NCBI RefSeq assembly: GCF_918797505.1 | Contig: NC_092800.1 | Coordinates: forward strand, 27,922,914-27,986,913 | From: Bemisia tabaci | Taxonomy: Eukaryota > Arthropoda > Insecta > Hemiptera > Aleyrodidae | DNA: 64,000 nucleotides | Reading direction: 5' to 3' | The notes under the pieces: generated by a model | Seen by the model: only the letters and a program-made list of their open reading frames with translations | Told to the model about the DNA's origin: nothing | Database searches by the model: none | Shown: one piece after another, positions 21,477-33,533 of the stretch | How the letters are laid out: each line of letters starts with the position of its first letter | Numbering within the stretch: the stretch's first letter is position 1 | Program-made: the position numbers and the translations under genes

Positions 21477-22024
21477 GGACCACTAGACAAGGCACGAATT
21501 TCAGCATTCTGATACATGTGTCTTCACCAAAATTTCACGTAAAACACGATGCGCACAACGAAAATTACCGAAATCAACTCCTTCCGAAGATATTTAATGA
21601 TTCTTGGTGCGAGAATTGAAACCACCCGCTCATGAAAACTCAATCCTCTACGTGATTCACATCGCGCGCTAAACATTATCATGAACGTCTCAACGATAAA
21701 AAAATCTGTCAACCTCAATCTTGACACTTTTCTTCAGCTATAGCAAATTACTTATAGTTTGAAAAACACATGGTGGGAAATGAACATTGCTCGATTGAGA
21801 AGCTCGCTGAAACCGTTGTTGTGCGCGATTTAACTCACGTAGAGCTTTGAGTTTCTTGTCAGCGGGCAGTTCAAATTCCTCGTAACCAATGTGAAATAAA
21901 AATGTTAATATCTCCGTTAGGAGTTGGTTTCAGTAATTTTCGTTGCGCGAATAGTGTTCTACGTAAAATTCTGGCTAAGAAACATGTATCAGAATGCTTA
22001 AATTCGTACCTTGTCTAGCTGCCC
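21477..22024. mobile_element. GGACCACTAG foldback element (family D), second full copy
   Basis: It starts GGACCACTAGACAAGGCACG and ends with the eroded inverse. AT flanks both sides, as at the nested copy. The arms are internally inverted (ATGTGTCTTnnCCAAAATTT and its inverse). Confidence 0.8.
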
Positions 22025-22194
22025 ATTGGGGACTGTTGTCACAGGTTTAGCAATCCTGCGTACCCCAGCTGCACCCCTCACATATATTGAGAGGGGCCGA
22101 GTAGATTTCATAGATAGAGGGACACCCCCGTACGGCCCTATTTCCGCCCATGAATATATGCTACTTTGGCAGTTATTTCTAAATTAATAGAAAT

Positions 22195-22374
22195 GTACGA
22201 GTTATATAGACATACCGCCCGTTCCGGGCTCTAAGGCCGAAAGTTCTGGGTGCCGGAGCCGTAACTTCGACTCCTCCGGGTGCTGAGCCCGGAACTTTCG
22301 GCCTCTGAGCCCGGAACGCGGGCGGTATGTCTATATAACCCATGAGTACGGCACCGAAGTTTTTCTTTCAGTGT
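22195..22374. mobile_element. Palindromic element (family E), 5'-truncated copy
   Basis: It matches 10540-10744, with GTTATATAGACATACCG and the inverse CGGTATGTCTATATAAC, ending CTTTCAGTGT. The left terminal 35-40 bases are missing. Confidence 0.75.
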
Positions 22375-22611
22375 GCTTTGTTAGTTATTTCTACATATAA
22401 TATGCGATCCTCGCGCACACACTGCGATCTTCCTCAGGTGAGTCTCGAGAGGCAACGCTGCGAATTGAAAAACACCCGTGTGTGGGTAATGTGAAAATAA
22501 TGTGGGAATGGTCAGGCTTGGGCGGCGACTAGAAAGGAGAGCGCGTAGTCAGTGGCATGTGCGATGCGCGGGGCGCCGCCGAACAGTGGATCGAGTCAAT
22601 TGGAGAGGTCG

Positions 22612-23026
22612 CACTGAAAAAAATTCTCGGCGTTTTTACCAAGGTCCGTTGGTACCTTTACCATCTCACTTTTTTTACCAATTATTGGTAATTTTACCAT
22701 GACAGACTGGTAAGCTTACCTAAAAACCGGTATTTTTACTGTTTTTTTTTCAGGTAAGAATACCTTTTTTATTGGTAATCAATTCCCGGTAACTTTGCCA
22801 TTTTATACCGGCAATTCTACCACAATCCATAAAAAATATTGACGTTTTTACCAAGGTCCAGTAAAATTACCGAGAAAGTTCAAAAATTTTACCGAGATTT
22901 CTCGGTAAAATTACCAATTCCATAAATGTTAATTTTACCAAGAAAAAACTGGGATCAAATAGAACCCTGAATTCTTGGTAATTTTACCCTTTTCTTCGTA
23001 AATACGCCGAGTTTTTTTTTTCAGTG
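22612..23026 (+). mobile_element. TTACC-rich element (family B), intact
   Basis: CACTGAAAAAAATTCTCGGC to the inverse TTTTTTTTTCAGTG, collinear with 1766-2179 with few differences. Confidence 0.88.
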
Positions 23027-23509
23027 TTCATTTCGTCGCATTTCAAATTTCAAGGTGTGCTTGTGAGAGAGTATTTCAAGAGGAAACCAATGAAACCACT
23101 TTTAGACTCTTAAAGTTTTGTATAAATGGAGTTTTAAGCGTTTTAAGTTTTCAAATTTTGTCCGGCCTCTCCCATCGACTCGAGCCACTGTGCGTTGGGG
23201 CTGCCACTCCAGAGTCCGAAGCTGCGCACTAGGCCAATGTCAAATGTCCGCTGACCCATATTTCTCGATCCATTAACGTTCCAGTATTAATTATGAATGG
23301 GAATGAAAGTGAAATGGGTCCCACGACACCGCCGCCACCACTCACCCGAGAGCACTCCCCAACGGCGTTGCCTGATCCAGGTGTTCGTCGTCGTCCCTGG
23401 AACCTCCCCTATCTCAAGGGGGTGTAGGCGGTTCCAAAGGAGGGGGCGCGTAAGGGATGAATGCCCCGAATAATGAGAAGGAAAATGAAAGGAACAGAGG
23501 AAAGAGGAT
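23027..23509. other. Unannotated moderately GC-rich DNA
   Basis: No gene or repeat recognised. The open frame on the minus strand at 23287-23532 has no supporting features. Confidence 0.3.
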
Positions 23510-24005
23510 AGAATAATCACGATCAGTTGCAATTTGATCGAAGAATTATTGTGATTTTATATCAACGTACACTACCTCAAAAAAAGGTATGACTCTGAGA
23601 CCCATAAAAAATGGCACGGAGATCCATAATTTCCATGGAGCCATACAATATAGTTCGTGGAGCCATGGTTATAGGTTCACGACCAATAAAGTATGGCTCA
23701 GGAAGCCATACTGTGGACGATAAGTCACTTTGGTTAGAAATTATGGATCTCCGAGCCATTTTTAATGGGTCTCAGAGTCATACCTTTTTTTGAGTGGATT
23801 TATTGCAATATTAACAGATAAAAAATCGCGATAAATTGCGATTTGGTCGCATAAATTTGTAATAAAATTGCGATTTAATCGACGGCGATTGATCGCAATA
23901 TTATCGAACAAAAAATCGAGATAAATTGAGATAAAATTTCGAGTTTATCTAACGCGATTTAATAAAAATAAAATTGCGACGAGATTGAGGATAATCACTC
24001 ACAGA
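23510..24005. repeat. GCGATAAATTGCG-rich element (family H), interrupted
   Basis: Repeated TTGCGATTTAATCG-like words in both orientations flank a nested element at 23570-23796. The family recurs at 24777-25570 and 46772-47155. The right border is unclear. Confidence 0.65.
23570..23796. mobile_element. Palindromic element with CACTACCTCAAAAAAAGG end, nested in family H
   Basis: The left end CACTACCTCAAAAAAAGG and the right CCTTTTTTTGAGTG are near-inverses, followed inward by TATGACTCTGAGACCCAT and its exact inverse. It is 227 bases, a complete foldback and non-coding. Confidence 0.8.
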
Positions 24006-24776
24006 AAGCTGCCAATGCAGGGTTTCTGAAACTAAACATCGGACTCACTTTTGAGTGGATTTCAGGGGTAGAACTCAAATCTCTAAATCAGTGCCCTACA
24101 TTTATCTCACTTTTTGAAATGGATTGAATCATTCGTCACTAATTGAATTATATCTAAAAACGGCTGAAATTAATTATTATCTCTTTTGCTGAAGGGTACT
24201 GATATACCCTGCAGTTTTTCATATCCATGTAAAACGAATATCAAATTTGACCAACAACCCAGGTATTCATATCGATATTGGAGAGGAGAAGGGAGGTGAA
24301 AGAGGAGTTGAAAAAGAAGACGAAAAAGTAACAGAGCGGAATATTTTTCATTTTCAGCCTCCAGCTCTCATATCCCATGCGCCGTGCGTGCCTTTCAATC
24401 TTCGAAAGTGCCCAACGCACTGACCAACTGCGTTTGAAGCTCTCCTCTAAAAAACAACTCCGCCTCGCTACGCATGACTGCAAAACCGACTCCATCCAAT
24501 GCGTTTCCGAGCGGATGAGGAGAGGAAGAGGAGAGGCAAAGGAGGAAGGGGGTAAAGGAAGAAGAGAGAAATAGAATCTCAACTTTCTGAGCACCTCCTG
24601 TGACCATTCACTTTCATTTCCATACAAAAATCCCATTTCTTTGAATTCGTGTATCTGAGCGCGTGGTCAGGAGAAGTCCAAGTGCTTAGCCCCTTCTCGT
24701 ATCGTTTTAGAAAGAGGCAAAAGGTAAAGGAAAGACATTTGAGGGCAGGGTCATGACCAAGGTGGCATGGACATGA
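24006..24776. other. Unannotated DNA
   Basis: A minus-strand open frame of 131 codons (24241-24636) overlaps purine-rich sequence and lacks recognisable domains. No repeat borders seen. Confidence 0.3.
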
Positions 24777-25570
24777 CCCAAGTAGCATTTTTCAACGAAG
24801 GAAATATGAATAAAATCGAGATATTTTGAAAGTAAGTTGCGATTTTTTTACAATTTTTTGGCGATTAAATCGCTAGGATCATCAATATCTGAGCGATTAT
24901 CCTCGATCTTAGCGAAATTTTATTCCTGTAAACAGGGCCGGATTTACCTATGGTGCATCGGTGCACCTGCACAGGGCACCAGATTTTGAGGGGCGCCAAA
25001 TTTTGGGTTTTTTTTTTTCAAACTCTGCAAAATTACATCAGGGAACTATTAATTTATTGCGTTCCATCTTTTAAATGACCCTAGACTTTAAGGGTCAAAC
25101 TTTCTCTTAGTTTCGTAGTTAACAGTAACAGGAACGAGTACCTGATTTTGGTTTCTGCCCCAGAATCATTCACTCACTCGAAAAAATTCGTATTTAGTTA
25201 GAGTTAGCACGGAGTAACCAAAGAAGACCGTCGGGTTGGGAAATGCGCGGGCGGGGGGAGGGGACGTGCGAGGGGGCGCCTCGAAAATTTCTGCACAGGG
25301 CGCCAAAAACGTAAATCCGGCCCTGCCTGTGAAATCGTGCTCGAAAAAATCAAAAATTTAACTTAATTTATCACGATTTTCGGTTCGATAATATTGCCAT
25401 AAATCGCCTCCGAGAAAATTGCGATTTTATTGCAAATTTTTGCCATGAGATTGCAGTTAATTGCAATTTTTATCCGAAAATATTGCAATCAATCGACGTC
25501 GATTCAATCGCGATACGTTCTCCGATCAAATCGCAACTTATCGTGATTATTCCATCTTCTTCCCTTCGGG
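24777..25570. repeat. GCGATAAATTGCG-rich element (family H) interrupted by a hAT-like element
   Basis: The left end ACCCAAGTAGCATTTTTCAA is the inverse of the right end of the copy at 46772-47155 (GAAAAATCCGCTACTTGGGG). The interior is rich in AAATCGCnA words. The hAT-like element occupies 24933-25325. Confidence 0.65.
24933..25325. mobile_element. hAT-like non-autonomous element
   Basis: The ends CAGGGCCGGATTTAC and the exact inverse GTAAATCCGGCCCTG are typical of hAT transposons. They are flanked by 8-base duplications CCTGTAAA and CCTGTGAA (one difference). It is 393 bases with no transposase. Inner inverted words (GCACAGGGC, GGGGCGCC) extend the terminal repeat. Confidence 0.9.
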
Positions 25571-28500
25571 GAAACGAAAGAAACGTTATGCAAGGTTAGC
25601 TATTGCATGAAAGTATTTCATAAAATTCCTTGAAATTGTGAAAATTTTTTCGAAAATTTGAGACATAATGTCAGATTAAATACAAAAAAATACAAAACCG
25701 TTATTGAACGAATCGTCAGTGAGGAAACTAAGGGAGCGCAGTGCTGAAAGCCAGTGAAGCACAATAATCGAATGGCCAAATGTTTATAACTGTTTTGAAA
25801 ACTAATGTTTTGGCTCTGGCAGGGTTACATTTAAAATTCATGTTCTACATTAAATAAACGAATAAATCACTGGTTAGCACTATTTTAATACAAATGATGA
25901 TTTAACCGTGTACAATTTGTTTTTATTAAACCAAAGTATCACCCAAAGCACCGCAGCAGTTTTTTTTTTGATAATTCCTTGTTAATTTTCTATTTTGACG
26001 CGATTTTGTTCTGATCGTTTCAAAAATACGCACTACATTGTTGAACATTTTTGATGTGCAATTCTAAGCCGGAGTTTATACCTAGAGTCCCCAAGAACCC
26101 CGAGTGATATAATGGGAAACGGGATCGATTTTCCTCACGGAGTAGGTAATAAATTATTACAGAGTGGAATCTACTCTTTTTGCAGACTTCACACGTTTAC
26201 ATAGTGCTATCTTCACTTCGCATTCATCACACGGGATTTTTGAGCGCTACACTGAAAAACAAGCAGTGAGCTCCAACACAATGTGTTGATAAGGCGCGTC
26301 ATTAACTCGCACATATCAACCCCTTTAGGTTTCATTTACAGAGATTTCAAAAAAGGCAAGCAGCACAACAAGAGAATTCACGATCCAACACTGCAAGGTC
26401 AACGACGCACCTTGACGAGACCGTGTATTGTGAATCTAGAAAGCTATTCGAACAAATTTAAGTTTTTTGATCTGCCTCAAGCAAAATCTTATCAGATTCT
26501 TGAAGAAAAGTGCTACGGAAAAATTTAAGCGAAGAAAGGAAAAATTCTGTCGAACTCCTAGAAGATAAAGTCGACTTAAAGGTATTTTGGGGCTAAAATA
26601 CCCAAATCACCGGTATTATAAATCCCGTTATATTATTGAAAAGAAATTGACTCGATATAAATGCAATTGTATTAAATATGTCTTGATTTTGTTATTTTAA
26701 ACGCCTTTTCATGCAAAGAAGCTCAACCATGTCCATGCTTTATTCATTCATGAATTGAATGTAAGCAATCCACATCCCGAAAATCTACCGATTTGCCGTA
26801 AAAAATCGCAGAAACTTGATATACCAGGTCGATGTACCCACTCTTTGAATTTACCAATCAATTTAGTGAGTGCACGTATGTGAAAGTCAAAATGCTATAG
26901 TCATTTTGGGTGCATTCATTTTTCATGAAACAATTGTTAGTAATTTCAATCCCGAAAAACCATAAATTTTCCGTATAAAATCGAAAAAATCAAAATATGT
27001 CGACTCCCTGACGTGAAAATTAAATTCTACGTGTGAAAATACTTATGTATCGATATGCTGAACAGAATGCTCGCATCTCCTCGTAATTTACAAACCGTTC
27101 CTATACTCATCTCAAAATTTTTCTCAGAGCTTTGTGTTGTAATCAGCTTCCATTTAAACTCCGGTTTGATGGCCGAATCGGCTGCCCAAAAAGCAAGCCA
27201 TTTTTGAAGGGCTTTTTGAAGGGCTATTTTTCTTATTAAAAACTAAGAAAAATATATAATTACGTAGTAATTATAAATAAATACCAAAACAATTATCAAT
27301 AGATGTCAAAGACTGACTGAAAACTTTTATTAACCTCTTATGTGAAAATATACATTTTATCAGCTGACACTGACAATGTTGTCAGATGAACAGCACTATC
27401 AGAGCACGGGTACCAACTTTTGAAAAGTATAATCGAGGTTACAAATCTGTCAAAGCAACGTTTTGAACAAAACGGAGGAGTTAAATTCTCATTCCGAGAG
27501 TGCCGACCTGCTCAACCATCCTCGAATCAGTTCGCTTGATTCTGCTTATATATGCATATTTTAAATCAGCGCGTCGCATTCTTAGGCTTTTTTTAAAAAA
27601 ACCAAGTAACGTAGACTCTTGGTATTCACTGCACATAAACTAGAGACCCCCAGAATGAGAAACAACTTTAAATCATAATTATTGACGGATAAATAAACTT
27701 TTTACACGCTTTGGAAAATCTGAGAAGTTCGCGGTAGTCACTTTTCGGTAAGGAACTAAGGGACTCGGTTATTGTATCGAGCAGGGTTCGAAACGATCGC
27801 AAAGGCGGTATACTACGTATACGCGCCAAAAATATTGCTGAAATTGCCGTGCACGCGGGTATTTCATGGCATGGGGTAGCTAAAAAACGAACGTGCAAAC
27901 CATGCAGGTATAATCGCTACACAAATTTCAGCTAACTTACACACACGTGTGTAGGTGATTTTGCTCTCTGAAAAGCTACGTCTGTTACCTTTTTAGTTAT
28001 TCTTCCGTAAATTTCGCTATTTTTCCGTAAATTCTGCTATTTCAGCCTAACTATTGAGCTATTTTTACTGTTCGCAAAGTACCAATACCAAAAAATGCAG
28101 TTACACTTCCAAGCCACTCGATGCAAGATTAACTGCATGAAGGCGCGCAGATGTAGCAAATCGGTGTACCAATTCGTGCTAGTCGTTCACTTGATTCAAC
28201 ACCGTGCACGGATAAGAAAGCTTTACGAAGTGAAGCAAATTTTGCTCCACCCTAAATCGGTGAATTAGCAATCCTTTTTTTTCAGTGTATGTAAAGACTT
28301 CGACACCGCATTTCACTCCTCGATTTTTAACAGTGTATGTTGTGTCCCTAAAGCGACCTTCGTTGCACATCGCACCATACGTTATTTTGCCTTCCTAGAG
28401 AGAATTAAGAGAGGTCATCAGCATCTGTGGACCGGCGATAGTTCCACCGCCCGCACCCTATCGCGTTGTAGTTTCACTCATTGAAATCAATGCTCAATGG

Positions 28501-29286
28501 GTAGGATTACTGTTGCGACCTAGTGACTCTGTACTATTCTCGCTGTCACATTGATACAGTCAAGAGTCTAGACAAACTACTTTTTACTGAAATTTGAGCG
28601 ACTACGTATTCCTGGTTGTTATTTGTCGCATTGGGTTCGGAGAAATATACATGATACTCTCTCGAAAGTTGGATATTGAGAGTAATGCAGGAACGCTTAA
28701 TCTGCTAATTTATATGAATTCTTTAGAAAAATTATGTTTAACACTTGTGTTTTTAAAAATATTTAGCACCGAGTTCATTAGTGAATGAAGCGCATTGTGC
28801 AATGAGGAGCTATGCTATTTCATTTTGGAAGTTATGGATTCGATCGGAAAATAAAGACGTGAATCCATATGTGTGGTTTTTTTTTTTTTTTTTTTTTTTA
28901 ACGCCATGAGGGAATTACTCGAACGCTGGTACCAAAGTTTCGTCTTATTGTCAAAGATAATTTGTAAACATATCCGTATAAATTTTAGTAAGAAAAACAA
29001 GGAAGAAATGGATCACACAAAACAGAAAGGAGCGAACTCGATTACAGTGTTGTAAAAATTGTGCAAACCTTCATCTACACATCTTAAATAGTGAATAATC
29101 TGAATAAGTGGTCAAATTTAAAGAAGATGAATCGTGCAAGAAAAATCGTGCAAATTTTCAAAACGTGCATACATCTAGTATCTTTAATGTGATAAATAAG
29201 TTGTACGATTTTAAAAACGCCGAAATCGAGTTGGTTTCCCTCTTTTAAATGCAGTCCAATAGCATTGAACATGAATGCTACCTATA
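25571..29286. other. Unannotated AT-rich DNA
   Basis: It holds a poly-T tract at about 28877-28899 and scattered AT-rich words. No exon with both splice borders and no repeat family were recognised. Confidence 0.35.
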
Positions 29287-29539
29287 CTGCCGTGCTGAGG
29301 AAGAACGCCGTATGAACATTCGAGAGTTGCCAGATTTTCCTCGATAAAACATGTATTTTTGACAACATTCATGCATATTTTTGTTTGAAATTTGCAGATA
29401 TTTTACATTAAAATACGTATAAAATTGTCTGAATATGTTGGAAAAAAATATTCCCAATTTTCCCAGTAAATTCGATTTTTATCGAGAGAAACTTGGCAAC
29501 GTCTGAAGGCTCATACGTCGTTTTTCCTTATCACGGCAG
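29287..29539 (+). mobile_element. Family C element, copy 2
   Basis: CTGCCGTGCTGAGGAAGAAC to the inverse CTTATCACGGCAG, flanked by TATA on both sides (29283-29286 and 29540-29543). Confidence 0.88.
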
Positions 29540-29729
29540 TATAGCACCGATCTCTCTCCTTTGCAAACTAAAATCCTACCTCGCATAACAATCACGGATA
29601 CTCCGGCAAAAAAAACAAAACCCTAGAGGAACTTTCTCGGATTACAATACGAGCGATGGGGACCTACTAAAAGTGCAGTAATTTGCAGCGTGGCGATGAT
29701 ATCGTAGTGTCTGGCGCGCGGGTGCTGCT

Positions 29730-29981
29730 CCGCCGTGCTGAGGAAAAACGCCGTATGAACCTCTAGGCGTTGCCAAATCTCCTTTGATAAAACACGAATT
29801 TCCTCGTAAACTTATGAATATTTTCTTTCCAATTTTTCAGATACTCTTGCTTGCAATTTCACCTAAAGTTCCTGAAAATTTCTAAGGAAAATATTCATAA
29901 CTTTCCTCAAAAATGAACATTTTATCGAAAGAAATTTGGCAACCTTCGAATGTTCATACGGCGTCTTCCTTAGCACGGCAG
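29730..29981 (+). mobile_element. Family C element, copy 3
   Basis: CCGCCGTGCTGAGGAAAAAC to CCTTAGCACGGCAG, flanked by TGCT on both sides (29726-29729 and 29982-29985). It lies 190 bases from copy 2. Confidence 0.88.
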
Positions 29982-30257
29982 TGCTCATGAAGGAGCGGGA
30001 GCCAATAAATAAAGTGCCCCGCTGCTGTTCGCGCATGCGCCGACCGGGACGCTGCTATTTCACGCGCATTTTTGCCACGCTGCCATGCATTAGATAAGTC
30101 GGGAGGGAAAGTACAGGATACTTTGTACGAGAAGTCATGATAGTCACCTTAAAAGCATACGGAAATCCGTCGCTTTTCGTAAAATCAAGAGTGAGGAAAA
30201 TCTGGAAATTTCGGCTCAAGTTTGACCCTATAATCTTGAAAATTGAAGGAAATATTT

Positions 30258-30519
30258 GGACCGCCTTAAACAGAAAGGGACCAAGCCACATCAGCTATTG
30301 CATGCCAAATTTAATTGGCTAAATTAGTTTTTTACATGAAAACAGTTCTGCGGATTCTTCGTGCAAATTTCAATGAATTTTCTCCACTGCAGTACGAAGC
30401 AAATTCCTTAACATTTTCCAAGGGATCCGCACAAACGTTTTCTCGTAAAAAATTAAATTGTCCAGTTAAAATTGGCAATAGCTGATGTCGCTTGGTTCCT
30501 TTCTGCTAAACGCGGTCCA
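30258..30519. mobile_element. Inverted-repeat element (family L), copy 1
   Basis: The ends TGGACCGCCTTAAACAG and its inverse, with ACCAAGCCACATCAGCTATT and its inverse directly inside. Copies lie at 59963-60217 and, eroded, at about 49645-49791. It is non-coding. Confidence 0.8.
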
Positions 30520-31374
30520 TTTGTCCTAAAATTCTACGACTAAAATATTTAGGTTTTAGAAACACGTGGTTTAAGTATTTGCAAATTGTTCAGGAAGATT
30601 TTCCTTTATCGAAAAATTCTATAATTCGATTATCGATATTTCCTCATTTCAAACTATGGCGAAGAATCGATTATTAAGGTGTGCGTTGCAAACACCCTGT
30701 TAATCGATCATTTTCCATAGGTTTAAATGACAGATCAATCGATAAATCGCAAAGCACGCCACGCGACGCCGCGCCACTGGTGAATTTCAGACCAATTAGA
30801 CCACAAACAAATGTCATAAATCGAGACAAATTCGATACATATCGAAGGAATCCCAGGACTCATCTCAAATCGAGTACCCGAAGGCGGCGTCTATAGCGAA
30901 ACACTGGTTCTCGGGAGATGATTCTCACATACATCAGGAGCCGCCGAGTTTGCCGCTCCATTGCATATCCTAATGGCCACCGTTTTTTGCCGACCGCATG
31001 CACGGCAGCCGAGTCCAAGTAAGTGGGTATACGTATCTGGATCGTGCGACGATTCATGGAGGCTTCGCTTATCCGAATAATTAACTGGATTCGTTCCTAT
31101 CGAATCCTCCTCAGAAACACAGTCGACGTTAAAGTGATGAGAAAATAATGAGCATCGGGACTAAATAGTTTCTGTGTCCTCTAAACCTCCGAACCGACCG
31201 GAAAATGGGTCAGTCGAAGAGTGGAAATTCAAAACGTGGATCTGCGGGCTGATCGACCTAGCAGACAGAGAAAATGGAGCGATACTATTGGTTGAAGCGG
31301 ATGTTGTTTACAAACTAAGGGAAAATAGGAGATCGGATTAACACGAAGTATACTGTGTACATGGGTCTAATCAT
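30520..31374. other. Unannotated DNA
   Basis: No gene recognised. 30660-31100 is somewhat GC-richer than its surroundings with many CGA words, but carries no supported exon. Confidence 0.3.
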
Positions 31375-31980
31375 TGAAAATGGGGAAAAACAACCAATAC
31401 GATACATATGATACCTCAAACTCATCAATGTTACTTTGCACCTATGTCGATGGCATAACAGTTACAACTGCAGTAGCAGCAGTTATAACGGTTGTGACTG
31501 CAGCAGTTATATCTGTTGTAACTGCAGTAGTTGGTGCAACGATTATAACTATTTAACGATAACTAATTGTAAGTAGACTCAGAGACTTAAACGCAGAGTT
31601 AGAAAAAACAACCAATTCAATAAATGACACCCAAAACTCATCGATGTCACTTCGTACCTTCGTTGATGACATATCTGTTTCGAGGTAAACAAGTAGACCA
31701 GTTGGACCGAGTCCAGGATTGGGCTGATTATTCAAACTGACCGACGAAGTGATAGACAAAAAAGACAAAGGGAAACAGAGCGATCCCATACGTCGAAACG
31801 GGTGTCATTACAAATTAAGGGGAAACGATGGACTAACATTATAGTCCCTCGTGGGTTACCGTTAATTAGTCTATTATTTGGCTGTTTTGTGCAATCACCT
31901 GAATCTTCCAATGGGATTGCTCCATTTACCCTCTAATTTATCTATAGCTTTGTCTATCAATTTCAATAATCAGCCTGCGG
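31375..31980. repeat. V-family element with two repeat units and a GTTACAACTGCAG tract
   Basis: A unit at about 31575-31700 is nearly identical to the tandem units at 55829-56838 (AACGCAGAGTTAGAAAAAAC onward). A more diverged unit at 31375-31450 precedes it. Between them, 31455-31550 is a short imperfect tandem of GTTACAACTGCAGnAG-like words. The right end has the family's GACAAAGC/GCTTTGTC terminal words. Confidence 0.65.
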
Positions 31981-33533
31981 AAATTGTTGTCTTTTTTTGT
32001 AAAATGGAATAGCCACACAATCTGGACACTTAACTCTTGATGGCGAGTGTTAACTGGTGGAAAGCGAGAGCAAGAAACTGAGTTCTCCTTCAGTTTGTAA
32101 GTTATGCAATTTGAGCTACGCAGGAGTTCAAATATTTGTATTACGCCTTCCAGTCTTGTTTCATCAATCACGTCGACGTTTTTATGGTAGATAAAATAGG
32201 ACACGGTGATAAGTGAGGACAGTGTGCGTCCAGGTTTTCCTCTTGATGTGCTCAGCAGGTTTTGAATTTTTACTTTTAAGTAAATGCATTCTTCGTTTCT
32301 ACGTCTAATTTCGATAAAGACTTATTGTGTAAGCTTGATTTTGTGCCGTGTTTAAATGGTCCTTGAAGGCAATTTTGCGAGTTGACCTCACTGTTTTTCT
32401 TCCATTTGAATCCATTGAAAATATCGACTGTAGGTGAGGCAAGGTTCCTCGCCATGAATCGATTATTTTACGTACACTTAAATGGAGGAAAAAGAGTTTT
32501 GCCATCTTTCAATAACCACCACTGGTGGTCTATTGACTCCAGAATCTGTCACCTCCTCCTCCCCCCCCCCCCAAAAAAAAAAAAAAAAAAAATCTGTACT
32601 CGCAGAGCAACATCTTTGCAATTTTTTCAGGTAGAGAGGAACAATTTTCATATTTTCACTTTCTTCATGGGTGTATATCCGCTCCATTCGCTGTGGATCA
32701 TAAGCGTCAGCCTCCTGGAAAGGACCATCGCATTCAATCGGGCTCTACACTTTCTACTAAATGAATAATTAACCCGTAAGACCCGAATATTCTCGAACGG
32801 AATCCGCTCTCTGAGCCACCGATTGGCGGATATCAGGATCAGGGCGTCCGAATAAATCGGACTTTCAAAAATTCAAAGCGGACCCAGCAATGCGACTATT
32901 TATCCTGGCCGCCTCCTCGCCGTTGCCAAGTTTCGAAAAATTAGACGAGTTTCGAGGATGGGAAAGCCAATGGCACCAGACTGTCTGACGAGATATGCTC
33001 CCAAGGAAATCTATTCGGCAGTACTATTAGAGGAGTTAGGTGGGAAAACGGACAAATTCGGAAAATGGCGTCGTGAGAGCAGATTCTTATGAAATCGTTT
33101 GGATGATTAAAACTCGACCGATTTTATTTCAATTACATAAAGAGTGGTATTATTCATTTTTATGTTAGGTCAGTGTTAGGCAAGACAGCCGTGCGTGCTA
33201 TCTTCTGCATGCTTTCGTGGTTGCGTTTTGGACACACAACAAATACATTTTCAGGTTAGAAATGGGCAGAAGAGGGCGACACATATTGTTTGAAAGGACT
33301 GTTTTCATTGGCTGTCTGGAGGAATAATGTCGCACTTACTGCTATTTTGTCTAAAACTACGTCATTTTTCGCGCACTCACGGCTTTATCATGTCTCGTTT
33401 TTACACAAATATGCTGAATTTTGCTGTTTGAGCTATTTCCGTGCGATTTCATCTAAAAGAGATGAAACGAATATTGGAGGCAACTAGATATCGAAAATTT
33501 GACACTTACCACTCTCTCCGCCATCACGACAGT
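31981..33533. other. Unannotated DNA with poly-C/poly-A tract
   Basis: C-run then A-run at about 32561-32591. 32770-32960 is GC-richer and contains TAATTAA and CCGAATAAATCGG words. No supported gene. Confidence 0.3.
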
